In this document: positions 1-12,463 of the stretch, one piece after another | Numbering within the stretch: the stretch's first letter is position 1 | How the letters are laid out: each line of letters begins with the position of its first letter | From: Bacteroides sp. | GTDB lineage: Bacteria > Bacteroidota > Bacteroidia > Bacteroidales > Muribaculaceae | NCBI GenBank assembly: GCA_014802325.1 | Contig: JAAVCK010000010.1 | Span: 176,899-240,898 of the forward strand | Direction of reading: 5' to 3' | Length of the DNA stretch: 64,000 nucleotides | Translations under genes and position numbers: made by a program | Notes under the pieces: model-generated | What the model was told of the DNA's origin: nothing | Databases searched by the model: none | What the model saw: the letters and a program-made list of their open reading frames with translations, nothing else

Positions 1-13
1 GGAAAATAAGTTG

Positions 14-21
14 TAATTTTG
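14..21 (+). promoter_or_regulatory. -7 box of the str-operon promoter
   Basis: TAATTTTG matches the Bacteroidetes TAnnTTTG box and is followed by about 145 bp of leader before rpsL. The -33 element would lie left of the window. No other coding or RNA signal is seen in 22-166. Confidence 0.6.
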
Positions 22-166
22 CAACGCTTTAAGAGTATTGCGTCCGCTCGTGGACTGTAACGATCTGATTGTCAGGTCGATGGGTTTGTGCGGCGTGTGC
101 TTTTGAGATCTGAAAAAAGAAACGTAAATCGAATAATAAACATAAAGTATAACTAAAACAACTAAG

Positions 167-550
167 ATGCCTACTATTCAGCAATTAGTAAGAAAAGGAC
201 GTGTAGCCCTCGAAGACAAGAGCAAGTCTCCCGCTCTCGACAGCTGTCCCCAGCGTCGTGGCGTGTGTGTACGTGTCTACACCACCACCCCCAAGAAACC
301 TAACTCGGCAATGCGTAAGGTAGCCCGTGTACGCCTCACCAACGGTAAGGAAGTCAACAGCTACATCCCCGGCGAAGGTCACAACCTTCAGGAGCACTCG
401 ATCGTGCTTGTACGCGGTGGTCGTGTTAAGGATCTCCCCGGTGTGCGCTATCACATTGTCCGCGGTACTCTCGATACCTCCGGTGTCAAGGATCGCACTC
501 AGCGTCGCTCCAAGTATGGTGCAAAACGCCCCAAGGCTGCTAAGAAATAA
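167..550 (+). CDS. rpsL: 30S ribosomal protein S12
   Basis: Decoding-centre protein of the small subunit, 127 residues, full length. The [10 protein letters not shown] loop (residues 42-51) and the [10 protein letters not shown] loop around residue 88 are intact. Both lysines where streptomycin-resistance substitutions arise (K43 and K88 counting Met) are wild type, so S12 gives no sign of resistance. D89 is the residue that RimO methylthiolates in other bacteria. First gene of the str operon, followed by an unusually long 211-bp spacer before rpsG. Confidence 0.98.
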   Translation: MPTIQQLVRKGRVALEDKSKSPALDSCPQRRGVCVRVYTTTPKKPNSAMRKVARVRLTNGKEVNSYIPGEGHNLQEHSIVLVRGGRVKDLPGVRYHIVRGTLDTSGVKDRTQRRSKYGAKRPKAAKK

Positions 551-664
551 TTAAGCAGGATAGACTGAAAAGCGTTACCGTTTCTTTTCTTAACTATCAA
601 TTCAAAAACAGAGTAAATTAACCTCGTTTTTGTGATTGGACAGGCTAAATCAAAAGGTTGAGTA

Positions 665-710
665 AGCCCTCCGGAGCGGTCAGAGGACCGCGAAACTTCA
701 ATCAAGGGCT
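665..710 (+). promoter_or_regulatory. Nested hairpin in the rpsL-rpsG spacer
   Basis: Outer stem AGCCCT (665-670) pairs with AGGGCT (705-710) and encloses a perfect GCGGTC/GACCGC hairpin (676-681 with 686-691, loop AGAG). It lies 51 bp before the rpsG start. In E. coli, S7 binds the rpsL-rpsG spacer to repress translation; a similar role here is inference from position only. Confidence 0.45.
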
Positions 711-761
711 GAAGATGAAGATGCAGCAACCAAGCAACAAAAACAAAACATTTCTAAAACA

Positions 762-1238
762 ATGAGAAAGGCTAAGCCCAAAAAGCGGGTAATTCTCCCC
801 GATCCCGTGTTTCACGATGTAAGAGTGTCAAAGTTCGTCAACCACCTTATGTATGACGGCAAGAAGAACACTTCCTACACTATTTTCTATACGGCTCTCG
901 AACTTGTGAAAGCCAAGATGCCCAACAACGAGGAAACCGCCCTCGAAATCTGGAAAAAAGCCCTCGAAAACGTCACTCCCCAGGTGGAAGTAAAGTCGCG
1001 CCGAGTAGGTGGTGCCACATTCCAGGTCCCCACTGAAATCCGTCCCGACCGTAAAGAATCAATCTCAATGAAAAACCTTATCCTCTATGCTCGCCGCCGC
1101 GGAGGTAAGACCATGGCTGAAAAGCTCGCCGCTGAAATCGTCGACGCTTTCAATGACCAGGGTGGCGCATTCAAGCGTAAGGAAGATATGCACAAGATGG
1201 CCGAGGCCAACCGCGCATTCGCTCATTTCCGTTTCTGA
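762..1238 (+). CDS. rpsG: 30S ribosomal protein S7
   Basis: Primary 16S-binding protein that nucleates the small-subunit head, 158 residues. The N-terminal RKAKPKKR stretch and the conserved central segment [17 protein letters not shown] are present. It sits between rpsL and fusA as in other str operons. In E. coli S7 is the autoregulator of this operon, and the nested hairpin at 665-710 is a candidate target. Confidence 0.98.
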   Translation: MRKAKPKKRVILPDPVFHDVRVSKFVNHLMYDGKKNTSYTIFYTALELVKAKMPNNEETALEIWKKALENVTPQVEVKSRRVGGATFQVPTEIRPDRKESISMKNLILYARRRGGKTMAEKLAAEIVDAFNDQGGAFKRKEDMHKMAEANRAFAHFRF

Positions 1239-1285
1239 GATTCTGATTAACACATATAATAATATTACACATAATCAGCACATAA

Positions 1286-3412
<2,127 letters not shown>

Positions 3413-3447
3413 TTAATTCCAGTCAATAAATCAATCAACCCTATAAG

Positions 3448-3753
3448 ATGGACCAAACAATCAGAATCAAACTCAAATCCTACGACTACAACCTCGTAGA
3501 CAAGTCGGCTGAGAAGATTGTGAAGACAGTTAAAGCCACCGGTGCAGTGATCTCAGGCCCCATCCCCCTGCCTACTCACCGCCGCATCTTCACCGTCAAC
3601 CGCTCAACTTTCGTTAACAAGAAATCGCGCGAGCAGTTCCAGCTTTCGAGCTACAAACGCCTCATCGACATCCACAACTCTACTTCAAAGACTGTGGACG
3701 CTCTGATGAAGCTCGAACTCCCCTCAGGTGTGGAAGTAGAGATCAAAGTCTGA
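3448..3753 (+). CDS. rpsJ: 30S ribosomal protein S10
   Basis: Small-subunit head protein, 101 residues, also the NusE partner of NusB in antitermination in other bacteria. The conserved IRIKLKSYD start and the GPIPLPT loop are clear. It opens the S10 block, which here directly continues the str operon (35-bp gap after fusA, no terminator seen). Confidence 0.97.
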   Translation: MDQTIRIKLKSYDYNLVDKSAEKIVKTVKATGAVISGPIPLPTHRRIFTVNRSTFVNKKSREQFQLSSYKRLIDIHNSTSKTVDALMKLELPSGVEVEIKV

Positions 3754-3819
3754 TTCCTCTCACAATACAAAATCCGTAAAATTACAATAAGATTTTAACC
3801 ATTTTAATACAACAGAGAA

Positions 3820-4434
3820 ATGCCAGGATTAATAGGAAAAAAAATCGGAATGACATCCGTTTTCAGTGCCGACGGCAAAAACGTGCCGTGCACTGTTATC
3901 GAAGTAGGTCCCTGCGTCGTTACTCAGATCAAGACTGCCGACACTGACGGCTATGAAGCAGTGCAGCTTGGCTTCCAGGAAAAGAAAGAGAAGCACACCA
4001 CCGCTCCCATGGCAGGTCACTTCAAGAAGGCAGGAGTAGCTCCGCAGCGTCACTTGGCCGAGTTCAAAGGTTTCGAGGAAGTAAACCTCGGCGACACTAT
4101 CACTGTCGACCTCTTCACTGAAAACGATTTCGTCGACATACAGGGTGTGTCGAAAGGTAAAGGATTCCAGGGCGTTGTTAAGCGTCACGGCTTCGGTGGT
4201 GTAGGCCAGGCTACCCACGGTCAGCACAACCGTCTGCGCGCTCCCGGTTCGGTAGGTGCCTGCTCTTATCCCGCTAAGGTGTTCAAGGGCATGCGTATGG
4301 CCGGCCAGATGGGCAACCAGAACGTCACTATCCAAAACCTCCAAGTAGTTAAAATCCTCCCCGAGCACAACCTCATGCTGATCAAAGGCTCAGTGCCCGG
4401 AAGCAAAGGTTCAATCTTAATAATCGAGAAATAA
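3820..4434 (+). CDS. rplC: 50S ribosomal protein L3
   Basis: Early-assembly large-subunit protein near the peptidyl-transferase centre, 204 residues. N-terminal [13 protein letters not shown] and the long loop [18 protein letters not shown] around residues 130-148 are diagnostic. Its stop codon shares one base with the rplD start (TAATG), suggesting translational coupling. Confidence 0.97.
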   Translation: MPGLIGKKIGMTSVFSADGKNVPCTVIEVGPCVVTQIKTADTDGYEAVQLGFQEKKEKHTTAPMAGHFKKAGVAPQRHLAEFKGFEEVNLGDTITVDLFTENDFVDIQGVSKGKGFQGVVKRHGFGGVGQATHGQHNRLRAPGSVGACSYPAKVFKGMRMAGQMGNQNVTIQNLQVVKILPEHNLMLIKGSVPGSKGSILIIEK

Positions 4435-5054
4435 TGGAACTCGCAATTTACAACATACAAGGTCAGGACACCGGCCGCAAAGCAACACTCAATGACGAAG
4501 TATTTGCTATCGATGCTAACGAGCAAGCCGTTTATCTCGATGTTAAGCAATACCTCGCCAACCAGCGCCAGGGTACTCACAAATCTAAAGAACGTTCGGA
4601 AGTTTCAGGCTCTACCCGCAAGCTCCACAAGCAGAAGGGTGGCGGCGGCAGCCGTATCGGTGACATCAACTCACCCGTGCTCGTCGGTGGTGGACGCGTT
4701 TTTGGTCCCCGTCCCCGCGACTATCGCTTCAAGCTCAACAAGAAGGTGAAGCAGCTCGCACGCCGCAGCGCTCTGACTTACAAAGTTCAGGATTCGCAGA
4801 TCATCGTAGTGGAAAACTTCACTTTCGACGCTCCCAAAACTAAAGATTTCGTAAATTTTGCTAAAAATCTTAAAGTTGACGGAAAGAAAGTGCTTGTCGT
4901 TTTACCCTCTCGCGATAATAATGTAACTTTGTCAGCCCGTAACGTACCTGATGCCGACACCATCTGCGCTGCCGACATCAATACCTATGCGCTCATGAAC
5001 TCAAACGCCATCGTCCTCACCGAAGATGCACTTGAGCTCATCAATAAACTTTAA
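4434..5054 (+). CDS. rplD: 50S ribosomal protein L4
   Basis: Exit-tunnel protein, 206 residues. The tunnel loop [21 protein letters not shown] contains the basic and Gly-rich tip. In E. coli L4 represses its own S10 operon; no comparable leader could be recognised here because rpsJ directly follows fusA. The last third is more A/T-rich at the DNA level than the flanking genes, but the frame is intact. Confidence 0.96.
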   Translation: MELAIYNIQGQDTGRKATLNDEVFAIDANEQAVYLDVKQYLANQRQGTHKSKERSEVSGSTRKLHKQKGGGGSRIGDINSPVLVGGGRVFGPRPRDYRFKLNKKVKQLARRSALTYKVQDSQIIVVENFTFDAPKTKDFVNFAKNLKVDGKKVLVVLPSRDNNVTLSARNVPDADTICAADINTYALMNSNAIVLTEDALELINKL

Positions 5055-5091
5055 TAACCCCGTGAGAAAATTATAACGGCACAACAACACA

Positions 5092-5382
5092 ATGGAAATC
5101 TCAATCACCCCCATCGTAACCGAGAAAGCCAACAAGATCTCGGAAAAGTACAACCGCTACACTTTCCGCGTTTCTCCCGAGGCCAACAAGTATCAGATCA
5201 AAGCCCTCGTAGAGGAACTCTACGGTGTGAAAGTGACTCGCGTCAACACCATGAATGTCCGCGCCAAAAACAAATCGCGCTGGACTAAGAGCGGTCTGCT
5301 CCGTGGCAACACCACTGCATGGAAAAAGGCTCTCGTCACTGTAGCCGAAGGTCAGTCAATCGACTTCTATAGCAATATCTAA
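5092..5382 (+). CDS. rplW: 50S ribosomal protein L23
   Basis: Protein at the tunnel exit, docking site for trigger factor and SRP in known ribosomes, 96 residues. The [19 protein letters not shown] start and the [11 protein letters not shown] motif are typical. It is 37 bp after rplD and 5 bp before rplB. Confidence 0.96.
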   Translation: MEISITPIVTEKANKISEKYNRYTFRVSPEANKYQIKALVEELYGVKVTRVNTMNVRAKNKSRWTKSGLLRGNTTAWKKALVTVAEGQSIDFYSNI

Positions 5383-5387
5383 ATAAA

Positions 5388-6215
5388 ATGGCAGTAAGAA
5401 AATTCAAGCCCACTACCCCCGGGCAGAGACACAAAATTATCGGTGTATTCAAGGGTACAATCACTGCTACAACACCGGAAAAATCCCTTACAGTCGGGAA
5501 ACGTGCCTCAGGCGGCCGCAACAACGAAGGCCACCTCACCAACCGCTACCTCGGTGGCGGACACAAGCGTAAATTCCGTATCATCGACTTTAAGAGAACC
5601 AAGGACGGAATTCCCGCAGTAGTTAAATCCATCGAATACGATCCTAACCGCTCGGCTCGCATCGCTCTTCTCTACTATGTAGACGGTGCTAAGGCCTACA
5701 TCATCGCCCCCAACGGCCTCGAAGTAGGTGCCACAGTGGTTTCCGGTCCCGACGCAGCTCCCGAAGTAGGAAATGCGCTCCCCCTCAGCAAAATCCCCGT
5801 CGGTACACTCATTCACAATATCGAGCTCCGTCCCGGTCAGGGTGCTTTCATGGCACGCTCAGCCGGTACGTTCGCACAGCTCGTTTCTCGTGAAGGCGAC
5901 TACGTGATTATCAAATTACCTTCAGGCGAAACCCGCAAGATCCTCGCCGCCTGCAAAGCTACCGTAGGTGTCGTAGGAAACTCGGAGCACTCACTTGAGC
6001 GCTCAGGTAAAGCCGGACGTTCTCGCTGGCTCGGACGCCGTCCCCGCAACCGCGGTGTTGTTATGAACCCTGTAGATCACCCCATGGGTGGTGGTGAAGG
6101 CCGTGCATCCGGTGGTCATCCCCGCTCGCGCAAGGGTCTTTACTCTAAGGGTCTCAAGACACGTGCGCCCAAGAAGCAATCGTCTAAGTACATTGTCGAA
6201 AGACGTAAAAAGTAA
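5388..6215 (+). CDS. rplB: 50S ribosomal protein L2
   Basis: Core large-subunit protein needed for subunit joining and peptidyl-transferase activity, 275 residues. The C-terminal [17 protein letters not shown] segment carries the histidine close to the peptidyl-transferase centre. The central [14 protein letters not shown] segment is also typical. Length is normal for the family. Confidence 0.98.
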   Translation: MAVRKFKPTTPGQRHKIIGVFKGTITATTPEKSLTVGKRASGGRNNEGHLTNRYLGGGHKRKFRIIDFKRTKDGIPAVVKSIEYDPNRSARIALLYYVDGAKAYIIAPNGLEVGATVVSGPDAAPEVGNALPLSKIPVGTLIHNIELRPGQGAFMARSAGTFAQLVSREGDYVIIKLPSGETRKILAACKATVGVVGNSEHSLERSGKAGRSRWLGRRPRNRGVVMNPVDHPMGGGEGRASGGHPRSRKGLYSKGLKTRAPKKQSSKYIVERRKK

Positions 6216-6236
6216 CCTGATTAATTTGAAACACTT

Positions 6237-6506
6237 ATGAGTCGTTCACTTAAAAAAGGCCCCTTCATCAGCGTCAAGCTTGAGAAGAAAGTTGCCGCCA
6301 TGGAAGAATCCGGTAAAAAGACCGTTATCAAGACATGGTCGCGCGCTTCGATGATTGCCCCCGAATTCGTAGGCCACACTTTCGCAGTTCACAACGGCAA
6401 CAAGTTTATTCCCGTTTATGTCACCGAGAACATGGTAGGTCACAAGCTGGGCGAATTTGCCCCCACCCGTACCTTCCGCGGTCACTCCGGCAATAAGAAG
6501 AAATAA
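6237..6506 (+). CDS. rpsS: 30S ribosomal protein S19
   Basis: Small-subunit head protein that forms a complex with S13, 89 residues. SRSLKKGPF at the N terminus and the [14 protein letters not shown] tail are family signatures. The ATG overlaps no neighbour; 21-bp gap from rplB. Confidence 0.97.
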   Translation: MSRSLKKGPFISVKLEKKVAAMEESGKKTVIKTWSRASMIAPEFVGHTFAVHNGNKFIPVYVTENMVGHKLGEFAPTRTFRGHSGNKKK

Positions 6507-6550
6507 ACCCAAGCCACATCTATCAAACTGACAAAAATCTACCAAATAAA

Positions 6551-6955
6551 ATGGGTGTAAGAAAAAGAAATTCAGCCGACATCAGAAAAGAACGTCAGAA
6601 GACTATCGCGTTTGCCAAGCTGACAAATATCCCCACCTCGCCCCGCAAGATGCGCCTCGTTGCTGATCTCGTGCGCGGTGTCGAAGTCAACAAGGCCCTC
6701 GGCATTCTCAAATTCTCTAATAAAGAAGCTGCCGCTCGTCTGGAAAAACTTCTCCGTTCGGCCATCGCTAACTGGGAAGCCAAAAACGAGCGCAAGGCCG
6801 ACGCCGGCGAGCTTTACGTGACTACAATCTACGTAAACTGCGCGCCTATGCTCAAGCGCCTCCGTCCCGCTCCCCAGGGTCGTGGCTACCGTATCCGCAA
6901 ACGTGCCAATCACGTAACCCTGATTGTCGACACTAAAGAAAACAAAAACGCTTAA
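6551..6955 (+). CDS. rplV: 50S ribosomal protein L22
   Basis: Exit-tunnel wall protein, 134 residues. The [15 protein letters not shown] motif and the beta-hairpin loop [19 protein letters not shown] that reaches into the tunnel are present, with no insertion or deletion in the loop of the kind seen in macrolide-resistant mutants. Confidence 0.97.
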   Translation: MGVRKRNSADIRKERQKTIAFAKLTNIPTSPRKMRLVADLVRGVEVNKALGILKFSNKEAAARLEKLLRSAIANWEAKNERKADAGELYVTTIYVNCAPMLKRLRPAPQGRGYRIRKRANHVTLIVDTKENKNA

Positions 6956-6968
6956 AACGCTTATATAA

Positions 6969-7703
6969 ATGGGACAAAAAGTAAACCCGATCAGCAATCG
7001 ATTAGGAGTAATTCGCGGCTGGGACTCCAACTGGTATGGCGGTAAGAAATACGGCGATACCCTCCTCGAAGACTCAAAACTCCGCAAATACCTCAACGTT
7101 CGTCTCGCAAAATCAAGCGTATCACGTATCGTTATCGAGCGCACAATGAAGCTCATCACTATCACCGTCTGCACCTCCCGCCCCGGTCTGATCATCGGTA
7201 AGGGTGGCTCGGAAGTTGATAAACTCAAGGAAGAGCTTAAGAAAATCACCGACAAGGACATCCAGATCAATATCTACGAAGTAAAACGCCCCGAGCTCGA
7301 CGCTCAGATCGTAGCTTCCACTATCGCACGCCAGATCGAAGGCAAGATCGCCTACCGCCGCGCTGTTAAGATGGCTATCGCTGCCACCATGCGCTCAGGT
7401 GCCGAAGGTATCAAGATCCAGATCTCAGGCCGTCTCAACGGCGCTGAAATGGCTCGCTCGGAAATGTTCAAGGAAGGCCGTACTCCCCTCCACACTCTCC
7501 GTGCCGACATCGACTACGCTCTTGTAGAAGCTCACACCAAGGTAGGTGTGATCGGCGTAAAAGTTTGGATCTGCCGCGGCGAAGTTTACGGCAAGCGTGA
7601 TCTCGCCCCCAACTACACCGCTGCACAGAAGGAATCCCGCCCTGCCGGCGCTCCCTCGGGCAACCGTCGCGGTGGCTTCCGTAAATCTAAAAACAACCGT
7701 TAA
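6969..7703 (+). CDS. rpsC: 30S ribosomal protein S3
   Basis: mRNA-entry protein, 244 residues. The KH domain [14 protein letters not shown] (GxxG loop near residue 78) is intact. The C terminus ends in a Gly/Arg-rich basic tail ([14 protein letters not shown]). Start is 13 bp after rplV. Confidence 0.97.
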   Translation: MGQKVNPISNRLGVIRGWDSNWYGGKKYGDTLLEDSKLRKYLNVRLAKSSVSRIVIERTMKLITITVCTSRPGLIIGKGGSEVDKLKEELKKITDKDIQINIYEVKRPELDAQIVASTIARQIEGKIAYRRAVKMAIAATMRSGAEGIKIQISGRLNGAEMARSEMFKEGRTPLHTLRADIDYALVEAHTKVGVIGVKVWICRGEVYGKRDLAPNYTAAQKESRPAGAPSGNRRGGFRKSKNNR

Positions 7704-7724
7704 ACCGTCAACTGATTACCGAAA

Positions 7725-8156
7725 ATGTTACAACCTAAGAAAACAAAATTCCGCCGCGCCCAAAAAGGTCGCATGAAAGGAAACGCTCAGCGTGGCAACC
7801 AGCTGGCATTCGGTTCTTTTGGTATCAAGACCCTCGAATCGAAATGGATTACCGGTCGTCAGATCGAGGCTGCCCGTATCGCTGTGACACGTCACATGCA
7901 GCGTCAGGGTCAGATCTGGATCCGTATCTTCCCCGATAAGCCTATCACTAAGAAGCCTGCCGAAGTCCGCATGGGTAAAGGTAAGGGTAACCCCGAAGGA
8001 TATGTAGCGCCCGTTACTCCCGGCCGCATCCTCATCGAAGTAGAAGGTGTACCCTTCGAAGTCGCTAAGGAAGCACTCCGTCTGGCCGCTCAGAAACTTC
8101 CCGTAACCACAAAATTCATCGTGCGTCGTGACTACGACCCCACTCAAAACGTCTAA
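7725..8156 (+). CDS. rplP: 50S ribosomal protein L16
   Basis: Large-subunit protein at the A-site finger and central protuberance, 143 residues. [10 protein letters not shown] start and the [16 protein letters not shown] loop are typical. The arginine in this region is the hydroxylation site in E. coli; whether it is modified here is unknown. Confidence 0.97.
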   Translation: MLQPKKTKFRRAQKGRMKGNAQRGNQLAFGSFGIKTLESKWITGRQIEAARIAVTRHMQRQGQIWIRIFPDKPITKKPAEVRMGKGKGNPEGYVAPVTPGRILIEVEGVPFEVAKEALRLAAQKLPVTTKFIVRRDYDPTQNV

Positions 8157-8162
8157 GTCCAC

Positions 8163-8360
8163 ATGAAACAAGAAGAAATCAAAGAAATGCCCACCCAGGA
8201 CCTTCGCGATCGCCTGGTGGAAATGCAGAAAGACTACGCACAGCTTAAAATCAACCATGCCATTTCGCCTCTGGACAGCCCCGCCAAGATCACTGCGGCA
8301 CGCAAAGATATCGCACGTGTTAAAACCGAGCTCCGCCAGCGCGAACTCAACAACAAATAA
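8163..8360 (+). CDS. rpmC: 50S ribosomal protein L29
   Basis: Small helical-hairpin protein near the tunnel exit, 65 residues. Two predicted helices with the conserved KINHAISPLDSPAKIT linker. It begins 6 bp after rplP and shares the usual rplP-rpmC-rpsQ order. Confidence 0.94.
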   Translation: MKQEEIKEMPTQDLRDRLVEMQKDYAQLKINHAISPLDSPAKITAARKDIARVKTELRQRELNNK

Positions 8361-8381
8361 TCTATTCCAAAATCAACCGAC

Positions 8382-8639
8382 ATGGAAAAAAGAAATCTCC
8401 GCAAAGAGCGAATTGGCGTAGTCTCTTCCAATCGTGGCGACAAGACTATCACCGTCACCATCAAGTGGAAAGAAAAGCACCCCATCTACGGTAAATTCGT
8501 GAATAAAACTAAAAAATACCACGCCCACGACGAAAACAACGAATGTCAGGTAGGCGACACCGTACGTCTCATGGAGACCCGTCCCCTCAGCAAGACAAAA
8601 CGTTGGAGACTCGTAGAAATCATCGAAAAAGTAAAATAA
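8382..8639 (+). CDS. rpsQ: 30S ribosomal protein S17
   Basis: OB-fold 16S-binding protein, 85 residues. [17 protein letters not shown] and the HPIYGKF motif identify the family. The following rplN ATG starts one base after its stop codon. Confidence 0.96.
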   Translation: MEKRNLRKERIGVVSSNRGDKTITVTIKWKEKHPIYGKFVNKTKKYHAHDENNECQVGDTVRLMETRPLSKTKRWRLVEIIEKVK

Positions 8640-8640
8640 T

Positions 8641-9009
8641 ATGATACAGACTGAAAGCCGACTCACAGTCGCCGATAACTCCGGCGCAAAAGAAGCACTC
8701 TGCATCCACGTGCTCGGTGGCACCGGCCGTCGTTACGCTTCGGTAGGTGACATCATCGTTGTCTCCGTCAAGAGTGTCATCCCCTCTTCCGACGTTAAGA
8801 AAGGTACAGTTTCTAAGGCTGTTGTCGTTCGCACCAAGAAGGAAATCCGTCGTCCCGACGGCTCTTACATCCGCTTCGACGACAATGCCTGCGTGCTTCT
8901 CAACAACGCCGGCGAACTCCGCGGAACCCGTATCTTCGGCCCCGTTGCCCGCGAGCTCCGTGCCGCCAACCAGATGAAGATCGTTTCTCTCGCACCCGAA
9001 GTCCTCTAA
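8641..9009 (+). CDS. rplN: 50S ribosomal protein L14
   Basis: Large-subunit interface protein, 122 residues. [18 protein letters not shown] and the [13 protein letters not shown] tail are near-invariant family motifs. L14 is the binding site for the silencing factor RsfS in other bacteria. Confidence 0.98.
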   Translation: MIQTESRLTVADNSGAKEALCIHVLGGTGRRYASVGDIIVVSVKSVIPSSDVKKGTVSKAVVVRTKKEIRRPDGSYIRFDDNACVLLNNAGELRGTRIFGPVARELRAANQMKIVSLAPEVL

Positions 9010-9028
9010 CTTTCACCACACTACAACA

Positions 9029-9349
9029 ATGAGCAAAAATCACATAAAAAAAGGCGATATTGTCCGCGTGATCTCAGGTGAGGACCGCGGCAAAGAAGGC
9101 CGTGTGCTCAAGGTTCTGACCTCTAAGCAGCGTGCCATCGTCGAAGGCATCAACATGGTTACCAAAGCCACCAAGCCTTCAGCCAAGTACCCCGAAGGTG
9201 GCCTCATAAAGATGGAAGCCCCTATCCACATCTCTAACATCGCCCTTATCGATCCCAAATCAGGCAAGCCCACCCGCGTGTCGATCCGCCGAACCGAAGA
9301 CGGCAAGTGCGTGCGCATCGCTAAAAAATCAGGAGAGGAAATCAAATGA
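9029..9349 (+). CDS. rplX: 50S ribosomal protein L24
   Basis: Assembly-initiator protein with a KOW motif ([19 protein letters not shown], residues 8-26), 106 residues. The stop codon overlaps the rplE start by four bases (ATGA), implying translational coupling. Confidence 0.96.
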   Translation: MSKNHIKKGDIVRVISGEDRGKEGRVLKVLTSKQRAIVEGINMVTKATKPSAKYPEGGLIKMEAPIHISNIALIDPKSGKPTRVSIRRTEDGKCVRIAKKSGEEIK

Positions 9350-9897
9350 GCAACAAGACTGTAAAAACCGACTATCAGGAAAGAATAGTCCCCGCCCTTA
9401 CCGAGAAGTTCAGCTACACTACACCCATGCAGGTGCCCAAGCTGAAGAAAATCGTAATCAACCAGGGCCTTGGAGCTGCCACTCAGGACAAGAAGCTCAT
9501 CGAGACCGCTATCAACGAGCTCACTGCCATCACCGGTCAGAAAGCCGTGGCAACCCTTTCCCGCAAGGACATCTCTAACTTCAAGCTCCGTAAGAAGATG
9601 CCTATCGGCGTGATGGTGACCCTCCGCCGCGAGAAAATGTATGAATTCCTTGAGCGTCTCATCCGTGTAGCCCTTCCCCGTATCCGCGACTTCAAGGGTA
9701 TCGAAGGCAAGCTCGACGGCCGTGGTAACTACACCCTCGGTATCACTGAGCAGATCATCTTCCCCGAGATCAACATCGACGCCATCAACAAGCTCATGGG
9801 TATGAACATCACTTTCGTGACTTCAGCCAATACCGATGAAGAAGGCTACGAGCTCCTCAAGCAATTCGGTCTCCCCTTCAAAAACGCTAAAAACTAA
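9346..9897 (+). CDS. rplE: 50S ribosomal protein L5
   Basis: 5S rRNA-binding protein of the central protuberance, 183 residues. [13 protein letters not shown] and the RRDKMYEF-like segment [13 protein letters not shown] are diagnostic, and the C-terminal [20 protein letters not shown] is intact. Confidence 0.97.
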   Translation: MSNKTVKTDYQERIVPALTEKFSYTTPMQVPKLKKIVINQGLGAATQDKKLIETAINELTAITGQKAVATLSRKDISNFKLRKKMPIGVMVTLRREKMYEFLERLIRVALPRIRDFKGIEGKLDGRGNYTLGITEQIIFPEINIDAINKLMGMNITFVTSANTDEEGYELLKQFGLPFKNAKN

Positions 9898-9905
9898 ATT
9901 CTACT

Positions 9906-10175
9906 ATGGCAAAAGAATCAATGAAAGCGCGCGAGGTAAAACGTGCAAAGCTCGTTGCCCGCTACGCCAAGAAGAAAGCCGAACTCAAAGCCGCCGGCGA
10001 CTATGAAGCCCTCCAGCTTCTCCCCAAAAACGCCTCGGCCGTTCGTCTGCACAACCGCTGCTCCATCACCGGACGTCCCAAAGGATACATGCGCCAGTTT
10101 GGTATCTCGCGTATCCAGTTCCGCGAAATGGCATCGGCCGGCCTCATCCCCGGTGTGAAGAAGGCTTCCTGGTAA
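9906..10175 (+). CDS. rpsN: 30S ribosomal protein S14, zinc-independent form
   Basis: 89 residues, the long form of S14. It contains [20 protein letters not shown] with a single cysteine and lacks the CxxC...CxxC ribbon of the short zinc-binding form. It is followed by an unusual 222-bp gap before rpsH. Confidence 0.96.
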   Translation: MAKESMKAREVKRAKLVARYAKKKAELKAAGDYEALQLLPKNASAVRLHNRCSITGRPKGYMRQFGISRIQFREMASAGLIPGVKKASW

Positions 10176-10397
10176 TCACCCGCCCGCTTCTGTAATTTTT
10201 TCTCTGAATACTGACCCTCACGGATTCCGGCTTGAGTAACGTTAACTCATCGGCGCGCCTTCAACCTTCCTTAATGAACCCGGCCGCGCCGCCGGCTCCA
10301 TCCTCTCCCTCTTTTCTCGACCACCAATCATTCGACCCCAAAAAGTCAAATTAAATATTGTTAGGAATCCCCCTGATCAATTTAAATTAAAACTACA
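10176..10397 (+). other. 222-bp spacer between rpsN and rpsH
   Basis: No ORF of credible length. Pyrimidine-rich, with an imperfect palindrome TGAGT-AACGTTA-ACTCA (10232-10248) and a GC-rich palindromic patch around 10251-10300. No T-run terminator and no convincing TAnnTTTG box. In E. coli, S8 represses the spc operon by binding mRNA near rplE; a similar S8 target here is conceivable but not shown. Confidence 0.4.
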
Positions 10398-10796
10398 ATG
10401 ACAGATCCTATTGCAGACTATCTCACAAGATTGAGAAACGCGATCAAAGCCAACCACCGTGTGGTAGAGATTCCCGCCTCAAACTTGAAAAAGGAGATAA
10501 CCAAAATCCTTTTCGAACAAGGATACATCCTCAACTACAAGTTCATCGAAGGCGAGAACCCCGCAGGTACTATAAAGATCGCCCTCAAGTATGATCCCAT
10601 CGACAAAGTGAACGCCATCAAGTCTCTTGAGCGCGTATCACGTCCCGGTCTCCGCCGCTACACCGGCTACAAGGACATGCCCCGCGTCCTCAACGGACTC
10701 GGTATCGCCATCCTCTCTACCAGCCACGGCGTGATGACCAACAAGAAGGCCCGCGAACTCAAGGTGGGCGGTGAAGTATTATGTTACGTTTACTAA
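10398..10796 (+). CDS. rpsH: 30S ribosomal protein S8
   Basis: Central-domain 16S-binding protein, 132 residues. MTDPIADYLTRLRNA and the C-terminal STSHGVMTNKKAR motif are canonical. It is the known autoregulator of the spc operon in E. coli. The rplF start lies 19 bp after its stop. Confidence 0.97.
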   Translation: MTDPIADYLTRLRNAIKANHRVVEIPASNLKKEITKILFEQGYILNYKFIEGENPAGTIKIALKYDPIDKVNAIKSLERVSRPGLRRYTGYKDMPRVLNGLGIAILSTSHGVMTNKKARELKVGGEVLCYVY

Positions 10797-10815
10797 TCAG
10801 AAAGGAGCAACAACA

Positions 10816-11373
10816 ATGTCACGTATAGGTAAAGCACCCATCACACTCCCTGCAAAGGTTGAAGTAACCGTTGCCCCCGACAACACCGTCACTGTCAAAG
10901 GCCCCAAAGGTACACTCACTCAGAAAGTCAATGAAGATCTCACCGTCAAGGTTGAAGACGGTCACCTCGTGATCACTCGTCCCTCTGACGACCGCGAACA
11001 CCGCGCCCAGCACGGTCTCTATCGCGCTCTTCTCCACAACATGGTGGTAGGCGTTTCTGAAGGATACCGCAAAGAAATGGAACTCATCGGCGTCGGTTTC
11101 CGCGCTACAGCTACCGGTCAGGTACTCGAACTGTCGCTCGGTTACTCTCACGCAATATATATCAAGCTCCCCCCCGAAGTAAAAGTAGAGGCCAAGACCG
11201 AGCGTAACAAGGCTCCTCTGATCATCCTCGAAAGCTACGATAAGCAGCTCCTCGGCCAGGTATGCGCCAAAATCCGCTCACTCCGTAAGCCTGAACCCTA
11301 CAAGGGCAAAGGTATCAAGTTCGTCGGCGAAGTTATCCGCCGCAAGTCGGGCAAGTCAGCAAGCGCTAAATAA
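10816..11373 (+). CDS. rplF: 50S ribosomal protein L6
   Basis: Protein near the sarcin-ricin loop and factor-binding site, 185 residues. The ATG at 10816 is chosen because MSRIGKAPI is the family start; an in-frame extension to 10771 overlaps rpsH. An AAAGGAG run 8-14 bases upstream is one of the few Shine-Dalgarno-like sequences in the cluster. The C-terminal PEPYKGKGIKF motif is typical. Confidence 0.97.
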   Translation: MSRIGKAPITLPAKVEVTVAPDNTVTVKGPKGTLTQKVNEDLTVKVEDGHLVITRPSDDREHRAQHGLYRALLHNMVVGVSEGYRKEMELIGVGFRATATGQVLELSLGYSHAIYIKLPPEVKVEAKTERNKAPLIILESYDKQLLGQVCAKIRSLRKPEPYKGKGIKFVGEVIRRKSGKSASAK

Positions 11374-11391
11374 TTTTAACTTCGTACAACT

Positions 11392-11733
11392 ATGGTAAGC
11401 AAAATACAAAGAAGAAATAAAATCAAAGCCCGCATCCGCGGTAAAATCTCCGGCACTGCTGCACGTCCCCGCATGACCGTGTTCCGCTCCAACAAGCAGA
11501 TCTACGTACAGCTCATCGACGACCTGGCCGGAAAGACCCTCGTAGCAACCTCTTCAAAGGGTATCGAAGAAGGCACCAAGACCGAAATCGCAGCCAAGGT
11601 AGGCGAGAAGATCGCCCAGAAGGCCCTCGAAGCCGGCATCACTGAAGTAGTCTTCGACCGTAACGGCTACCTCTTCCACGGACGCATCAAATCTCTTGCC
11701 GACGCTGCTCGCACCGCCGGTCTCAAATTCTAA
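11392..11733 (+). CDS. rplR: 50S ribosomal protein L18
   Basis: 5S rRNA-binding protein, 113 residues. [21 protein letters not shown] start and the [12 protein letters not shown] motif are present; the family-typical C-terminal [10 protein letters not shown] is complete. Confidence 0.96.
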   Translation: MVSKIQRRNKIKARIRGKISGTAARPRMTVFRSNKQIYVQLIDDLAGKTLVATSSKGIEEGTKTEIAAKVGEKIAQKALEAGITEVVFDRNGYLFHGRIKSLADAARTAGLKF

Positions 11734-11742
11734 TAATTCACC

Positions 11743-12261
11743 ATGGCCACCAAATACAATAAAGTTAAGACCACCAACGATCTCGAACTCAAGGATCGTC
11801 TCGTTGCCATAAACCGCGTAACTAAAGTAACCAAGGGCGGACGCACGTTCACCTTCGCAGCTATCGTCGTAGTAGGCGACGAGCACGGAGTAGTAGGCTG
11901 GGGCCTCGGTAAAGCCAATGAAGTTCAGGCCGCTATCGCCAAAGGTATCGAAGCTGCCAAGAAAAACCTCATCAAGGTTCCCGTTCACAAAGGCACTATC
12001 CCCCACGAACAGGCTGCCAAGTTCGGCGGTTCGCGCGTAGTACTCATCCCCGCTTCTGAAGGTACCGGAGTAAAGGCCGGTGGTGCAATGCGCGCCGTGC
12101 TTGAGAGCGTGGGTATCACCGACGTGCTCGCTAAGTCAAAGGGTTCGTCCAACCCCCACAACCTCGTTAAGGCTACTATCGCCGCTCTCGGCGAAATGCG
12201 CTCACCCGCTCAGGTAGCCCAGCACCGCGGTATCACAGTTGATAAGGTTTTCAACGGCTAA
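11743..12261 (+). CDS. rpsE: 30S ribosomal protein S5
   Basis: Decoding-fidelity protein, 172 residues. [19 protein letters not shown] is the N-terminal motif where spectinomycin-resistance mutations map; VTKGG is wild type. The C-terminal half carries [16 protein letters not shown]. It is 9 bp after rplR. Confidence 0.97.
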   Translation: MATKYNKVKTTNDLELKDRLVAINRVTKVTKGGRTFTFAAIVVVGDEHGVVGWGLGKANEVQAAIAKGIEAAKKNLIKVPVHKGTIPHEQAAKFGGSRVVLIPASEGTGVKAGGAMRAVLESVGITDVLAKSKGSSNPHNLVKATIAALGEMRSPAQVAQHRGITVDKVFNG

Positions 12262-12283
12262 TCCCCCCTTTAATTCTACAAAA

Positions 12284-12463
12284 ATGGCAAAAATCAAGAT
12301 AACCCAGACCAAGAGCCGCATCAACGCTCCCGCAGTGCAGAAACGCACTCTCGACGCGCTCGGCATCAAGAAGATGAATCATTCCGTAGTACTTGAGGAC
12401 ACTCCCTCGGTACTCGGTATGGTTAAGGCTGTACGTCACCTCGTGACCGTCACCAACGCCTGA
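12284..12463 (+). CDS. rpmD: 50S ribosomal protein L30
   Basis: 59 residues. ATG at 12284 is preferred because MAKIKITQTKSRI is the natural start; the longer frame beginning at 12239 uses TTG inside rpsE. The short L30 fold with LGMVKAVRHLVTV at the C terminus is complete. Confidence 0.95.
   Translation: MAKIKITQTKSRINAPAVQKRTLDALGIKKMNHSVVLEDTPSVLGMVKAVRHLVTVTNA

Noticed and set aside
10232..10262. AscI-like GGCGCGCC and palindromes in the rpsN-rpsH gap as an operator
   Set aside because: Short palindromes are expected by chance in GC-rich DNA; no second site or regulator is visible.
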